Below are positions 8,300 to 17,578 of a stretch of DNA of 44,494 nt, in pieces. A program made the translations under genes and the position numbers. A model generated the notes under the pieces. That model was not told where the DNA came from. It was given only the letters and a program-made list of their open reading frames with translations, and did not search any database. The stretch spans positions 1 to 44,494 of the forward strand of contig BATO01000053.1 in the NCBI GenBank assembly GCA_000474255.1, given 5' to 3'. The number at the start of each line of letters is the position of its first letter. The first letter of the stretch is position 1. The DNA comes from Aquipseudomonas alcaligenes MRY13-0052. GTDB lineage: Bacteria > Pseudomonadota > Gammaproteobacteria > Pseudomonadales > Pseudomonadaceae.

Positions 8300-9763
8300 A
8301 TGGCACTTACAGTCAATACCAACATTGCTTCGCTCAACACTCAGCGCAACCTGAACGCATCGTCCAATTCGCTGAATACCTCGCTGCAGCGTCTCTCCAC
8401 CGGTAGCCGTATCAACAGCGCCAAGGACGATGCCGCCGGCCTGCAGATCTCCAACCGTCTGACCAACCAGATCAGCGGCCTGAACCAGGCGACCCGCAAC
8501 GCCAACGACGGTATCTCCCTGGCGCAGACCGCTGAAGGTGCACTGCAGCAGTCCACCAACATCCTGCAGCGTATCCGCGACCTGTCCATCCAGGCAGCCA
8601 GCGGCTCGAACAGCGACGCCGACCGCGCGGCCCTGCAGAAAGAAGTGACCGCGCAGCAGGCCGAACTGTCCCGTATCGCTGAAACCACCACCTTCGGTGG
8701 TCGCAAGCTGCTGGACGGCACTTTCGGTACCACCAGCTTCCAGGTCGGTTCCGATGCCTACCAGACCATCGACGTGACCCTGAAGGATGCGTCCTCCGCC
8801 AAGCTGGGTTCCTACCAGGTAGGTGGTGGTGCTTCCACCTCCGCGGCCGGTGCCTCGGCATCCGGTACCACCGTTGCCGGTAGCGTGGTTGCGGGTAGCG
8901 GTGGTGCGTTCGCCTCCGGCACCGTCACCGTGGTCGGCAACGGCCAGACCAAGGACGTGACCCTCGCCGCGACCGACAGCGCGAAGAGCATCGCCCAGAA
9001 GTTCGACGGCTCGATCGCCGGCCTCTCCGCCAGCGCCCGTACCGTGATTCAGGCCGACGTCAACTTCACCTCCGGTGCCGCCTCGTTCAACCTGACCGTT
9101 GGTTCCAACACCGTGCAGATGGTAGGTGTGACCTCCAACGAAGACCTGGCCAACCAGATCAATTCCAACGCCGGTAAGCTTGGCCTCACCGCCAACTACG
9201 ACCAGCAGAACGACAAGATCACCATCACCTCCGCGACTGGTGAGACGATCGAGTTCGGTGCTGCTACCGGTAGCTCCGCAGGCACCATCGACGTGGCCGC
9301 TCAGGGCAACGACGGTACCTACGGCGGCGCGACGGATGTGGCGGCGACTGGCGGCAAGGCCTTCGGTTACGTGCAGCTGGATTCCCCGGTATCCTTCGCG
9401 GTGACCGGCGATACCACCCAGGTGTTCAGCACCAGCTCGTCGACCCTGAACACCGTTGCCAACGTCGATATCTCCACCGCCGATGGTGCCCAGCGCGCCC
9501 TGGCAGTGGTGGACAGCGCCCTGGCAGCGATCGACTCCCAGCGTGCCGACCTCGGTGCTGTGCAGAACCGCTTCGATAACACCGTATCGAACCTGCAGAA
9601 CATCTCCGAGAACGCCGCTTCTGCTCGTAGCCGGATCAAGGACACCGACTTCGCAGCTGAAACTGCGACCCTGTCCAAGAACCAGGTTCTGCAACAGGCC
9701 GGTACTGCGATCCTGGCCCAGGCGAACCAGCTGCCGCAGTCGGTTCTCAGCCTGCTGCAATAA
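8300..9763 (+). CDS. fliC: Flagellin, filament subunit
   Basis: This 487-aa flagellin is the filament monomer exported through the flagellar type III system. The conserved N-terminal D0/D1 region is clear ([18 protein letters not shown] at the start, then [20 protein letters not shown]). The C-terminal D1/D0 region is also clear ([19 protein letters not shown], ending QSVLSLLQ). The middle, roughly residues 175-390, is Ser/Thr/Gly/Ala-rich and variable, as expected of the exposed D2/D3 domains, and offers many possible O-glycosylation sites. ATG 8300 follows a GGGAG ribosome site. It is transcribed from a sigma-28 promoter and followed by a strong hairpin before flaG. The glycosylation genes upstream suggest the filament is glycosylated. 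Confidence 0.98.
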   Translation: MALTVNTNIASLNTQRNLNASSNSLNTSLQRLSTGSRINSAKDDAAGLQISNRLTNQISGLNQATRNANDGISLAQTAEGALQQSTNILQRIRDLSIQAASGSNSDADRAALQKEVTAQQAELSRIAETTTFGGRKLLDGTFGTTSFQVGSDAYQTIDVTLKDASSAKLGSYQVGGGASTSAAGASASGTTVAGSVVAGSGGAFASGTVTVVGNGQTKDVTLAATDSAKSIAQKFDGSIAGLSASARTVIQADVNFTSGAASFNLTVGSNTVQMVGVTSNEDLANQINSNAGKLGLTANYDQQNDKITITSATGETIEFGAATGSSAGTIDVAAQGNDGTYGGATDVAATGGKAFGYVQLDSPVSFAVTGDTTQVFSTSSSTLNTVANVDISTADGAQRALAVVDSALAAIDSQRADLGAVQNRFDNTVSNLQNISENAASARSRIKDTDFAAETATLSKNQVLQQAGTAILAQANQLPQSVLSLLQ

Positions 9764-9785
9764 CGCAGGAAGAGCGCCCAGCAAC

Positions 9786-9818
9786 AATGGGGGGAAGGGG
9801 ATGACCCTTCCTCCCATT
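9786..9818 (+). terminator. Hairpin after fliC, probable (partial) terminator
   Basis: AATGGGGGGAAGGG at 9786-9799 pairs with CCCTTCCTCCCATT at 9805-9818 (14 positions, one G-U) around a 5-base loop. Only a short T run follows. It probably attenuates read-through from fliC into flaG and protects the 3' end of the flagellin mRNA. Confidence 0.7.
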
Positions 9819-9840
9819 TGGCCATTGTGAGGTATGAAAA

Positions 9841-10227
9841 ATGGATATCTCGAACATTACGTCGGTCGGTGCCCTACCTAGGTTGGCCAAGGACCCCGTC
9901 GCCAGCGTAACGCCCGGCCAGGAGGCTGCCAGGAAGGTGGCTCCGGCAAGCACTGCGGTCAGCAGCGCTGAAGCGGACGCCCAGTCCCAGCAGTCCCAGG
10001 CGCAGGGGGGCAACCTGGAATCCGCTGTCGCTGATATCCAGTCCTTTGTCCAGACCGTCAAGCGCGGGCTGGATTTCAACGTCGATGACTCCAGTGGCGA
10101 AGTCGTGGTGAAGGTCATCGATACCGATTCGGGCAAGCTGATCCGGCAGATTCCTTCCGAGGAATTGCTGAAGCTCGCTGAACGGCTGGAAGACATCCGC
10201 AGTCTGATGTTCGAGGCCAAGGCTTGA
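9841..10227 (+). CDS. flaG: FlaG family protein
   Basis: This 128-aa protein of the FlaG family affects filament length in several bacteria. The N-terminal half is low-complexity and rich in Ala, Ser and Gln. The conserved core is in the C-terminal half, with LDFNVDDSSGEVVVKVIDTDSGKLIRQIPSEE split over about residues 77-108 and then a helical end LAERLEDIRSL. ATG 9841 follows GTGAGG with good spacing; an earlier ATG at 9834 is out of frame. It lies between fliC and fliD, the standard Pseudomonas order. It probably depends on read-through from fliC, because I see no sigma-28 site in the 77-base gap. Confidence 0.93.
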   Translation: MDISNITSVGALPRLAKDPVASVTPGQEAARKVAPASTAVSSAEADAQSQQSQAQGGNLESAVADIQSFVQTVKRGLDFNVDDSSGEVVVKVIDTDSGKLIRQIPSEELLKLAERLEDIRSLMFEAKA

Positions 10228-10293
10228 GTTGGTACGTTTCTTGAGTACCAAACTCTTGATCGTTCCCTGGAAGGGAACTCGGGACGTTTTTTT
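10226..10293 (+). terminator. Double hairpin with T7 tract between flaG and fliD
   Basis: Two structures follow flaG. GAGTTGGTAC (10226-10235) pairs with GTACCAAACTC (10245-10255) with one bulged base. GTTCCC (10262-10267) pairs with GGGAAC (10273-10278), or alternatively with GGGACG just before seven T residues at 10287-10293. This suggests a rho-independent terminator or attenuator upstream of fliD. Confidence 0.55.
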
Positions 10294-10307
10294 GACGGAG
10301 GTGTGAG

Positions 10308-11762
10308 ATGGCTACCACCATCGGTACTGTTGGATCTGGACTCATCGATATCGATACCACTGTGAAAGCGCTGGTGGCCAACGCCCGTGCGCCCAAGCAG
10401 AACCAGCTCGATACCCTGGAGTCGAAATCCACGACCAAGCTCACCGCCCTCGGCTCCCTCAAGAGCGCCGTCAGTGAATTCCAGAGCGCCATGGCGTTGC
10501 TCAATAGCCCCACCAGTTTTCTGGCGCGGACTGCGACTTCGTCCAACACCGCGGCGTTGAACGCCACCGCGACCCCGAGTGCGGTTTCCGGCAGCTACAA
10601 GATCAACATCACCCAGTTGGCCGCAGGCAGCAAGATCGCTTCGGCGGCCTTCAGCACCGGGGCTACTACGGCCTTCAACGAAGGCTCGCTGGACATCAAG
10701 ATCGGTGGTAACGATGCCTTGACCATCGCTGTCGACAGCACCAACAACACCCTTTCCGGTATCCGTGACGCCATCAACAAGCAGGGTGCGGACAAGGGCA
10801 TCAGCGCCACCATCGTGACTGACAGCCAGGGTTCGCGCCTGGTGCTGAGCAGCAGCAAGATGGGGGACGGCAAAGACATCACCATGACCGGCACCAGCAC
10901 CTCGGGCAGCAAAACCGACCTGAGCAAGCTGAACTTCCCCGGCCCGACCCTGAATCCTTCCGACTTCGGCTCGACCGCCGAGTACGACGCGGCCGTGGCC
11001 AAGGCCGGCAAGACCCTGTCCACCGCCCAGAGCGCCAAGTTGACGGTGGACGGCCTGAGCGTGGTCAGTGACTCCAATACCGTCACCACCGCGATCGATG
11101 GCATCACGCTCAATCTCACCGGTGAGACCGAGGCGCTCAAACCCTTGACGCTGACCGTCGGGCAGAACAGCAGCGCGGTCAAGACCAACGTGCAGAACTT
11201 CGTCACCGCGTACAACAAGATGGCCTCCGCCATCAGCTCGCTGACCAAGGTCACCCCCGTGGAAGGCAGCGACCCGGTGGTTGCCGCGCTGGCCGGCGAC
11301 TCCACCGCACGCGCACTGTTGAACTCCATGCGCAGTGAACTGGTCACCCCGAGCAGCAGCGATGGCTCGGTCAAGGCGCTGGCATCCTTGGGCATCACCA
11401 CCAAGCAGGACGGCACCCTGGATCTCAACTCCGCCAAGCTGGATGCGGCCATCGCCTCCGACTACCAGGGCATCGCCGACTTCTTCACCGGTGACAACGG
11501 CCTGGCTGCGCGCATGACCGCGAAGGCCAAGCCGTACACTGACTCTGGTGGCGTCATCGAGCAGCGCAGTTCGGTGCTGCGCGACACCATCAAGGGCGTC
11601 GACAACCAGCAGAAAGCGCTGGACCTGCGCATGACCGCGCTGCAGACCCGTCTGTACAAGCAGTTCACCACCCTGGACTCGTTGCTGGCGCAGATGCAGG
11701 GCACCAGCGACAACCTCGCTTCGCAGCTCGACGCCTTGCCTGGCCTGGTCAAGAAGAACTGA
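10308..11762 (+). CDS. fliD: Flagellar filament cap protein
   Basis: FliD (HAP2) forms the cap at the filament tip that guides flagellin folding, and in P. aeruginosa it also binds mucin. This copy is 484 aa. The N-terminal FliD_N region begins MATTIGTVGSGLIDIDTTVKALV and the C-terminal FliD_C region ends in heptad-like helices around LDSLLAQMQGTSDNLASQLD. The middle contains VTDSQGSRLVLSSSKMGDGK, typical of the flagellin hook-IN motif. ATG 10308 follows a strong GGAGGTG ribosome site. A near-match to a sigma-54 site lies upstream (TTGG at 10229-10232) but its -12 element is TTGA, so the promoter is unresolved. fliS and the FliT-like gene follow. Confidence 0.96.
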   Translation: MATTIGTVGSGLIDIDTTVKALVANARAPKQNQLDTLESKSTTKLTALGSLKSAVSEFQSAMALLNSPTSFLARTATSSNTAALNATATPSAVSGSYKINITQLAAGSKIASAAFSTGATTAFNEGSLDIKIGGNDALTIAVDSTNNTLSGIRDAINKQGADKGISATIVTDSQGSRLVLSSSKMGDGKDITMTGTSTSGSKTDLSKLNFPGPTLNPSDFGSTAEYDAAVAKAGKTLSTAQSAKLTVDGLSVVSDSNTVTTAIDGITLNLTGETEALKPLTLTVGQNSSAVKTNVQNFVTAYNKMASAISSLTKVTPVEGSDPVVAALAGDSTARALLNSMRSELVTPSSSDGSVKALASLGITTKQDGTLDLNSAKLDAAIASDYQGIADFFTGDNGLAARMTAKAKPYTDSGGVIEQRSSVLRDTIKGVDNQQKALDLRMTALQTRLYKQFTTLDSLLAQMQGTSDNLASQLDALPGLVKKN

Positions 11763-11821
11763 CCGAGCCCGAGGTTTGGTCCGCTCCCGTCTTAATGACG
11801 AAAAATGCTCAGCAGAAGGCT

Positions 11822-11848
11822 TAAAGCTCCCGTGAAACCAGCCGATAT
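11822..11848 (+). promoter_or_regulatory. Sigma-28 (FliA) promoter upstream of fliS
   Basis: TAAAGCTC at 11822-11829 and GCCGATAT at 11841-11848 are separated by 11 bases, the canonical FliA spacing with one -10 mismatch. It shares its first eight bases with the fliC promoter. The predicted leader before fliS is about 35 bases. Confidence 0.78.
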
Positions 11849-11889
11849 TATGGATATCGAAGAAACACCGGTTCACGAGGAGTTGCGAA

Positions 11890-12270
11890 ATGAGAGCGAT
11901 GTTGGCCATGAAGCAGTATCAGCAGGTGAACGTGCAGGCTCAGGTGTCTGACGCCAGCCCGCATCGTTTGATCCAGATGCTGATGGAAGGCGGCCTCGAA
12001 CGCATGGCGCAGGCCCAGGGTGCGATGATGCGCGAGCAGGGACCGCTGAAAGGCGAGCTGATCAGCAAATCCATCGGTATCATCGGCGGCCTTCGCGAGG
12101 CGCTGGACCCGTCTCGCGGTGGCGAAGTCGCGGCCAACCTCGACCGCCTCTACGAATACATGATCGCGCGCCTCATCCACGCCAACAAAGCCAACGACCC
12201 TGCGGTGCTCACCGAGGTGGCCGGCCTGTTGCGTGAAGTGAAGTCCGGCTGGGATGCCATTGCGCCCTGA
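11890..12270 (+). CDS. fliS: Flagellin export chaperone
   Basis: FliS binds the C-terminus of flagellin in the cytosol and prevents premature polymerisation. This 126-aa copy has the family features: an N-terminal MKQYQQVNVQAQVSDASPHR segment, the signature LIQMLMEGGLERMAQA, and a four-helix pattern with DRLYEYMIARLIHANKANDP. ATG 11890 follows GAGGAG at 11876-11881. It has its own sigma-28 promoter 42 bases upstream, so the chaperone should rise together with flagellin. The FliT-like gene starts 13 bases after its stop. Confidence 0.95.
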   Translation: MRAMLAMKQYQQVNVQAQVSDASPHRLIQMLMEGGLERMAQAQGAMMREQGPLKGELISKSIGIIGGLREALDPSRGGEVAANLDRLYEYMIARLIHANKANDPAVLTEVAGLLREVKSGWDAIAP

Positions 12271-12283
12271 GTAGGAGAGCAAC

Positions 12284-12583
12284 ATGAGCCACATCATGCT
12301 CAAGCAGATCGAAGAAACCCGCCTGGCCCTCATCTCCGCCTTCGAGAGCCAGGACTGGGAGAGCGTGAGCCAGCTCGACCGCCAGTGCCGCGATCAGGTG
12401 AACGTCGCCATGCTCGATTGCGCCGATATCGAGGAGGGCCTGCGCACGCAACTGGAGGCCCTGATCGACGTCTACCGTCGCCTGACCGAATCCTGCGCCC
12501 AGCAGCGCGACCAGGTGGCCAGCGAGCTCAGCAATCTCGTCCGCTCCAACCAGGGTGCCAAGGTCTATCAGCTGTTCGGTTGA
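12284..12583 (+). CDS. fliT: FliT-like/FleP flagellar chaperone
   Basis: This 99-aa all-helical acidic protein sits directly after fliS, the position of fleP (PA1096) in P. aeruginosa and fliT in enteric bacteria. FliT binds the cap protein FliD before export. Visible features are the amphipathic helices around LKQIEETRLALISAFESQDW and LIDVYRRLTESCAQQRDQ; there is no signal peptide or membrane segment. ATG 12284 follows AGGAGAG. The small-protein sequence alone would not prove the family, so the call leans on position and helical pattern. Confidence 0.78.
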   Translation: MSHIMLKQIEETRLALISAFESQDWESVSQLDRQCRDQVNVAMLDCADIEEGLRTQLEALIDVYRRLTESCAQQRDQVASELSNLVRSNQGAKVYQLFG

Positions 12584-12668
12584 TGGCACCCCGATGCGGC
12601 ACTGATGGCATATCGGTGCTGCGTCCTCAGTCTCTTAGGCTTTCTGTCGATCTCCTCAAAAAAAGCAC

Positions 12669-12708
12669 GCCATAAATTTGACTCTGTTCGCTTTTTTGAC
12701 TTTACTAG
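12669..12708 (+). promoter_or_regulatory. Candidate fleQ promoter with overlapping FleQ-box-like sequence
   Basis: TTGACT at 12678-12683 is a good sigma-70 -35 hexamer. TTTACT (17-base spacer) or TACTAG (19-base spacer) could be the -10. GCCATAAATTTGAC at 12669-12682 matches 10 of 14 positions of the FleQ box GTCAATAAATTGAC and overlaps the -35. Both assignments are tentative. The rest of the 222-base gap holds an imperfect hairpin just after fliT and a GGCAC-N11-GTGCC inverted repeat at 12742-12762. Confidence 0.35.
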
Positions 12709-12805
12709 TGGCCAATTGCCGTTGCTGATCGTGATTTTGATGGCACCGGCTGCCCTTGTGCCGCTCTAACGCGGCATCAGTCCTCGAGCAAAGACCAGAA
12801 CAAGC

Positions 12806-14278
<1,473 letters not shown>

Positions 14279-14317
14279 CGCTGATTTCGTAAATACCTGT
14301 TTTAAAAGGGTATTTTT

Positions 14318-14335
14318 TAGGCACGGGTATTGCTA
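14318..14335 (+). promoter_or_regulatory. Sigma-54 promoter of fleSR
   Basis: GGCACGGGTATTGC places GG (14320-14321) and GC (14332-14333) ten bases apart, the RpoN -24/-12 geometry. It lies 53 bases before fleS. FleQ-dependent sigma-54 transcription of fleSR is established in P. aeruginosa. Confidence 0.88.
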
Positions 14336-14386
14336 TGTCTCTCTCGACTGACCGTCTCCTGACGGTTTGCCGAGCGAGAGAGAACC

Positions 14387-15601
14387 ATGACCGCCAGTGC
14401 CAGCCCATCGCAGAAACCTGAGTCCGCCAGTGCGGCGCCCGTAGAAGAGGCCGGCAGAGCCAGCCTCGAACAGGCGTTCGCCATGTTCAACCAGATGTCC
14501 AACCAGCTGAGCGAGTCGTACAGCCTGCTGGAGGCGCGGGTGACCGAGCTCAAGGGGCAGCTGGCCCTGGTCAGCGCCCAGCGCATGCAGGAACTGGCGG
14601 AGAAAGAGCGCCTGGCCCTGCGCCTGCAAAGCCTGCTCGACCTGCTGCCCGGTGGCGTCATCGTCATCGATGGCCAGGGCGTGGTCCGTGAAGCCAATCC
14701 CGTGGCGCGCAGCCTGCTCGGCAAGCCGCTGGTGGGGATGCTCTGGCGCGAGGTTATCGCGCGCAGCTTCGCTCCGCGCAAGGACGATGGTCACGAGATT
14801 TCCATGAAGGATGGGCGTCGCCTGTCTATCGCCACCCGTTCCTTGAACGGCGAGCCCGGGCAACTGGTGCTGCTCGCCGACCTCACCGAAACCCGTCTCC
14901 TGCAGGATCAGCTGGCCCGCCACGAGCGGCTTTCTGCCCTGGGGCGCATGGTCGCGTCCCTGGCCCATCAGATCCGTACGCCGCTCTCCGCCGCGCTGCT
15001 CTATGCCAGCCACCTCACCGAGCAGGTGCTGCCGGTGGAGCAGCAACAGCGTTTCGCCGGTCGCCTCAAGGAGCGGCTGCACGAGCTCGAACACCAGGTG
15101 CGTGACATGCTGATCTTCGCCCGTGGCGACCTGCCGCTGCCGGATCGGCTGAAACCGGTGATGCTCTTCGCCGCGCTGCGCTCGGCCGCCGAATCCCATG
15201 TCACCGGCCTTTCGGTGCGCTGGCAATGCGACGCCAGTGGCGGCGAGCTGCTGTGCAACCGCGACACTCTGGTGGGGTCGCTGCTCAACCTCATCGAGAA
15301 CGCCATCCAGGCCTCCGGCCGCGATGTGCGCCTCAAGATCCACCTGTACAGCCGCGACGGCACGTTGCGCCTGTGCATCAGTGACAACGGCCCGGGCATG
15401 GATGCCGCTACCCTGGCTCGCCTGGGCGAACCCTTCTTCACCACCAAGACCACCGGAACGGGCCTCGGCCTCGCGGTGGTCAAGGCGGTGGCGCGCGCAC
15501 ACCAGGGCGAGTTGCTGCTCAGCTCCCGCCCGGGTCGTGGCACCTGCGCCACCCTGGTCCTGCCGTTGCTTGGCACGGCACAGCCGGTAATTCAGGAGTA
15601 A
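14387..15601 (+). CDS. fleS: Flagellar sensor histidine kinase
   Basis: FleS is the cytoplasmic sensor kinase of the FleSR pair, which activates mid-stage flagellar genes. The 404-aa protein has no membrane segment. A helical N-terminus (about 25-75) precedes a PAS domain (about 76-170, LLDLLPGGVIVIDGQGVVRE). The HisKA motif follows with the phospho-acceptor H194 in SLAHQIRTPLSAALL. The HATPase_c domain shows the N box LLNLIENAIQAS, G1 ISDNGPGMD and the G2 motif GTGLGLAVVKAVARAHQG. ATG 14387 follows GAGAGAG. fleR starts 4 bases after its stop, so the pair is co-transcribed from the sigma-54 promoter just upstream. Confidence 0.96.
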   Translation: MTASASPSQKPESASAAPVEEAGRASLEQAFAMFNQMSNQLSESYSLLEARVTELKGQLALVSAQRMQELAEKERLALRLQSLLDLLPGGVIVIDGQGVVREANPVARSLLGKPLVGMLWREVIARSFAPRKDDGHEISMKDGRRLSIATRSLNGEPGQLVLLADLTETRLLQDQLARHERLSALGRMVASLAHQIRTPLSAALLYASHLTEQVLPVEQQQRFAGRLKERLHELEHQVRDMLIFARGDLPLPDRLKPVMLFAALRSAAESHVTGLSVRWQCDASGGELLCNRDTLVGSLLNLIENAIQASGRDVRLKIHLYSRDGTLRLCISDNGPGMDAATLARLGEPFFTTKTTGTGLGLAVVKAVARAHQGELLLSSRPGRGTCATLVLPLLGTAQPVIQE

Positions 15602-15605
15602 CCCC

Positions 15606-17030
15606 ATGACCGTCAAAGTTCTGTTGGTCGAAGACGACCGTGCCCTGCGCGAAGCGCTTGCCGACACCCTGATGCTCGGCGGCTACGACTTCCGCGAAGC
15701 GGACTGCGCCGAAGCGGCCCTGGTGGCCCTTGGCGAAGAGCCCTTCGGCATGATGATCAGCGACGTCAACATGCCCGGCATGGACGGCCACCAGTTGCTC
15801 GCGCTGGTGCGCACCCGCTATCCGCAATTGCCCGTGCTGCTGATGACCGCCTATGGCGCCGTCGAGCGCGCGGTGGATGCCATCCGCCAGGGTGCTGCCG
15901 ACTACCTGGTTAAGCCCTTCGAGCCTCGTGCGCTGCTGGAGCTGGTCGAGCGCCATGCCCTGGGGCGCGCCACGGCCGGTGAAGGGGAGGGGCCCGTGGC
16001 CCAGGAGCCGGCCAGCCTGCAATTGCTGGAATTGGCCGCCCGTGTCGCCCGCAGCGACTCCACCGTATTGATCTCCGGTGAGTCCGGTACTGGTAAGGAA
16101 GTGCTCGCGCGCTACATCCACCAGCAATCGCCGCGCGCCAGCAAACCCTTCATCGCCATCAACTGTGCGGCGATCCCCGACAACATGCTCGAGGCCACCC
16201 TGTTCGGTCACGAGAAGGGCGCCTTCACTGGCGCCATCGCCGCCCAGCCCGGCAAGTTCGAACTGGCCGACGGCGGCACCATCCTCCTCGACGAGATTTC
16301 CGAGATGCCCCTGGGCCTGCAGGCCAAGCTCCTGCGCGTGCTGCAGGAGCGCGAGGTGGAGCGGGTCGGCGCACGCAAACCCATAGAGCTGGATATCCGC
16401 GTGCTGGCCACCACCAACCGTGACCTGGCCGGCGAAGTGGCGGCGGGGCGCTTCCGTGAAGACCTCTACTACCGCCTCTCGGTCTTCCCCCTCGCCTGGC
16501 GCGCGCTGCGTGAGCGCCCGGCCGATATTCTTCCCCTGGCCGAGCGCCTGCTGGGCAAGCACGTCAAGAAAATGAATCACGCCCCGGTGCGTTTCTCCGC
16601 CGAAGCGCGGCATGCGCTGGTCAGCCACCCCTGGCCGGGTAATGTGCGCGAACTGGACAACGCCATCCAGCGGGCGCTGATCCTCCAGCAGGGCGGCCTG
16701 ATCCAGCCCCACGACCTGTGCCTCACCGCGCCCATCGGCATGGCCGTGGCGCCGGTATCGGTACCCTTGAGCCCGATTGCTGCCGTCGTTCCGGCGCCGG
16801 TCGGCCTGCCCGTCAATCCTGCCGCGCCCATTGCGGACGCCGCAGGCGCGCTGGGCGAAGACCTGCGTCGCCACGAGTTCCAGATGATCATCGACACCCT
16901 GCGCTCCGAGCGCGGCCGCCGCAAGGAAGCCGCCGAGCGCCTGGGCATCAGCCCGCGCACCCTGCGCTACAAGCTCGCGCAGATGCGCGACGCGGGGATG
17001 GATGTGGAGGCGTATTTGTATGCCAGCTGA
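15606..17030 (+). CDS. fleR: Sigma-54-dependent flagellar response regulator
   Basis: FleR is the NtrC-type response regulator paired with FleS. It switches on sigma-54 promoters of hook, rod and other mid-stage genes. The 474-aa protein has a receiver domain with the phospho-acceptor D53 ([11 protein letters not shown]). The AAA+ domain follows with Walker A GESGTGKE, the sigma-54 loop GAFTGA and Walker [12 protein letters not shown] Pro/Ala/Val-rich linker (about 375-410) leads to a Fis-type HTH ([20 protein letters not shown]). It ends about 130 bases before the fliE promoter. The gap between contains a REP-like repeat. Confidence 0.96.
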   Translation: MTVKVLLVEDDRALREALADTLMLGGYDFREADCAEAALVALGEEPFGMMISDVNMPGMDGHQLLALVRTRYPQLPVLLMTAYGAVERAVDAIRQGAADYLVKPFEPRALLELVERHALGRATAGEGEGPVAQEPASLQLLELAARVARSDSTVLISGESGTGKEVLARYIHQQSPRASKPFIAINCAAIPDNMLEATLFGHEKGAFTGAIAAQPGKFELADGGTILLDEISEMPLGLQAKLLRVLQEREVERVGARKPIELDIRVLATTNRDLAGEVAAGRFREDLYYRLSVFPLAWRALRERPADILPLAERLLGKHVKKMNHAPVRFSAEARHALVSHPWPGNVRELDNAIQRALILQQGGLIQPHDLCLTAPIGMAVAPVSVPLSPIAAVVPAPVGLPVNPAAPIADAAGALGEDLRRHEFQMIIDTLRSERGRRKEAAERLGISPRTLRYKLAQMRDAGMDVEAYLYAS

Positions 17031-17054
17031 CGCTGGGAGTCGCGCTAGCGCTTG

Positions 17055-17144
17055 AGCGGCAAGCTGCAAGAAATCTGGCCTATTCACCCCGAGTGGGCCT
17101 GCTCCTGCCTGCTACTTGAAGCTTGCCGCTTGAAGCTTGCAGCT
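17055..17144. repeat. REP-like inverted/direct repeat between fleR and fliE
   Basis: AGCGGCAAGCT at 17055-17065 is the perfect reverse complement of AGCTTGCCGCT at 17120-17130. CTTGAAGCTTGC occurs twice, at 17115-17126 and 17129-17140. The AGCTTGAAGCTTGCAGC-like vocabulary resembles palindromic intergenic elements common in Pseudomonas. It sits after fleR and just before the fliE promoter. Whether it ends the fleR transcript is not known. Confidence 0.6.
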
Positions 17145-17158
17145 CTCCACCCCCACCT

Positions 17159-17174
17159 TGGCACCCTTGTTGCA
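17159..17174 (+). promoter_or_regulatory. Sigma-54 promoter of fliEFGHIJ
   Basis: TTGGCACCCTTGTTGCAA (17158-17175) is a near-perfect RpoN site: GG at 17160-17161 and GC at 17172-17173, ten bases apart. It lies 57 bases before the fliE start. Confidence 0.93.
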
Positions 17175-17230
17175 ACCTCCCCCACAAAGACCGCTCTAGC
17201 GTCAAAAAACTGCGGTCGCGGAGGAATGTG

Positions 17231-17563
17231 ATGAGCCAGGGTGTCGAATTCAATCGCCTGATGTTGGAAATGCGCTCCATGCAGATGGAGGCCATGGCCC
17301 GTACCAAGCCCGTGGTCAGCGCTACGCCCGAGGTCAATGCGCCGAGCTTCTCCGACATGCTCGGCCAGGCCGTTAACAAGGTGAACGAAACCCAGCAGGC
17401 GTCCAGCCAGCTCGCCACTGCCTTCGAGACGGGCCAGAGCGGCGTCGATATCACCGATGTGATGATTGCCTCGCAGAAGGCCAGCGTGTCGTTCCAGGCC
17501 ATGACTCAGGTGCGCAACAAGCTGGTCCAGGCGTATCAAGACATCATGCAGATGCCGGTTTAA
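17231..17563 (+). CDS. fliE: Flagellar hook-basal body protein
   Basis: FliE is the small adaptor between the MS ring and the rod and one of the first exported substrates. The same frame is open further upstream, but ATG 17231 follows GGAGGAA at 17220-17226 and gives the usual length of 110 aa starting [17 protein letters not shown]. The upstream codons are non-protein-like and cover the promoter. The C-terminal signature [20 protein letters not shown] and the ending [14 protein letters not shown] are characteristic. It is first in the fliEFGHIJ operon. A GACCGC/GCGGTC inverted repeat lies in its leader. Confidence 0.95.
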   Translation: MSQGVEFNRLMLEMRSMQMEAMARTKPVVSATPEVNAPSFSDMLGQAVNKVNETQQASSQLATAFETGQSGVDITDVMIASQKASVSFQAMTQVRNKLVQAYQDIMQMPV

Positions 17564-17578
17564 GGGCAGGGTTGAGAA

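Noticed and set aside
8180-9817. Gly/Thr/Val-rich - strand frame opposite fliC
   Set aside because: It is an antisense reflection of the flagellin codons and overlaps the fliC promoter; no family signature.
12741-12756. Sigma-54-like TGGCACC before fleQ
   Set aside because: The -24 part is good but the bases ten positions later are CC, not GC, and there is no TTGC.
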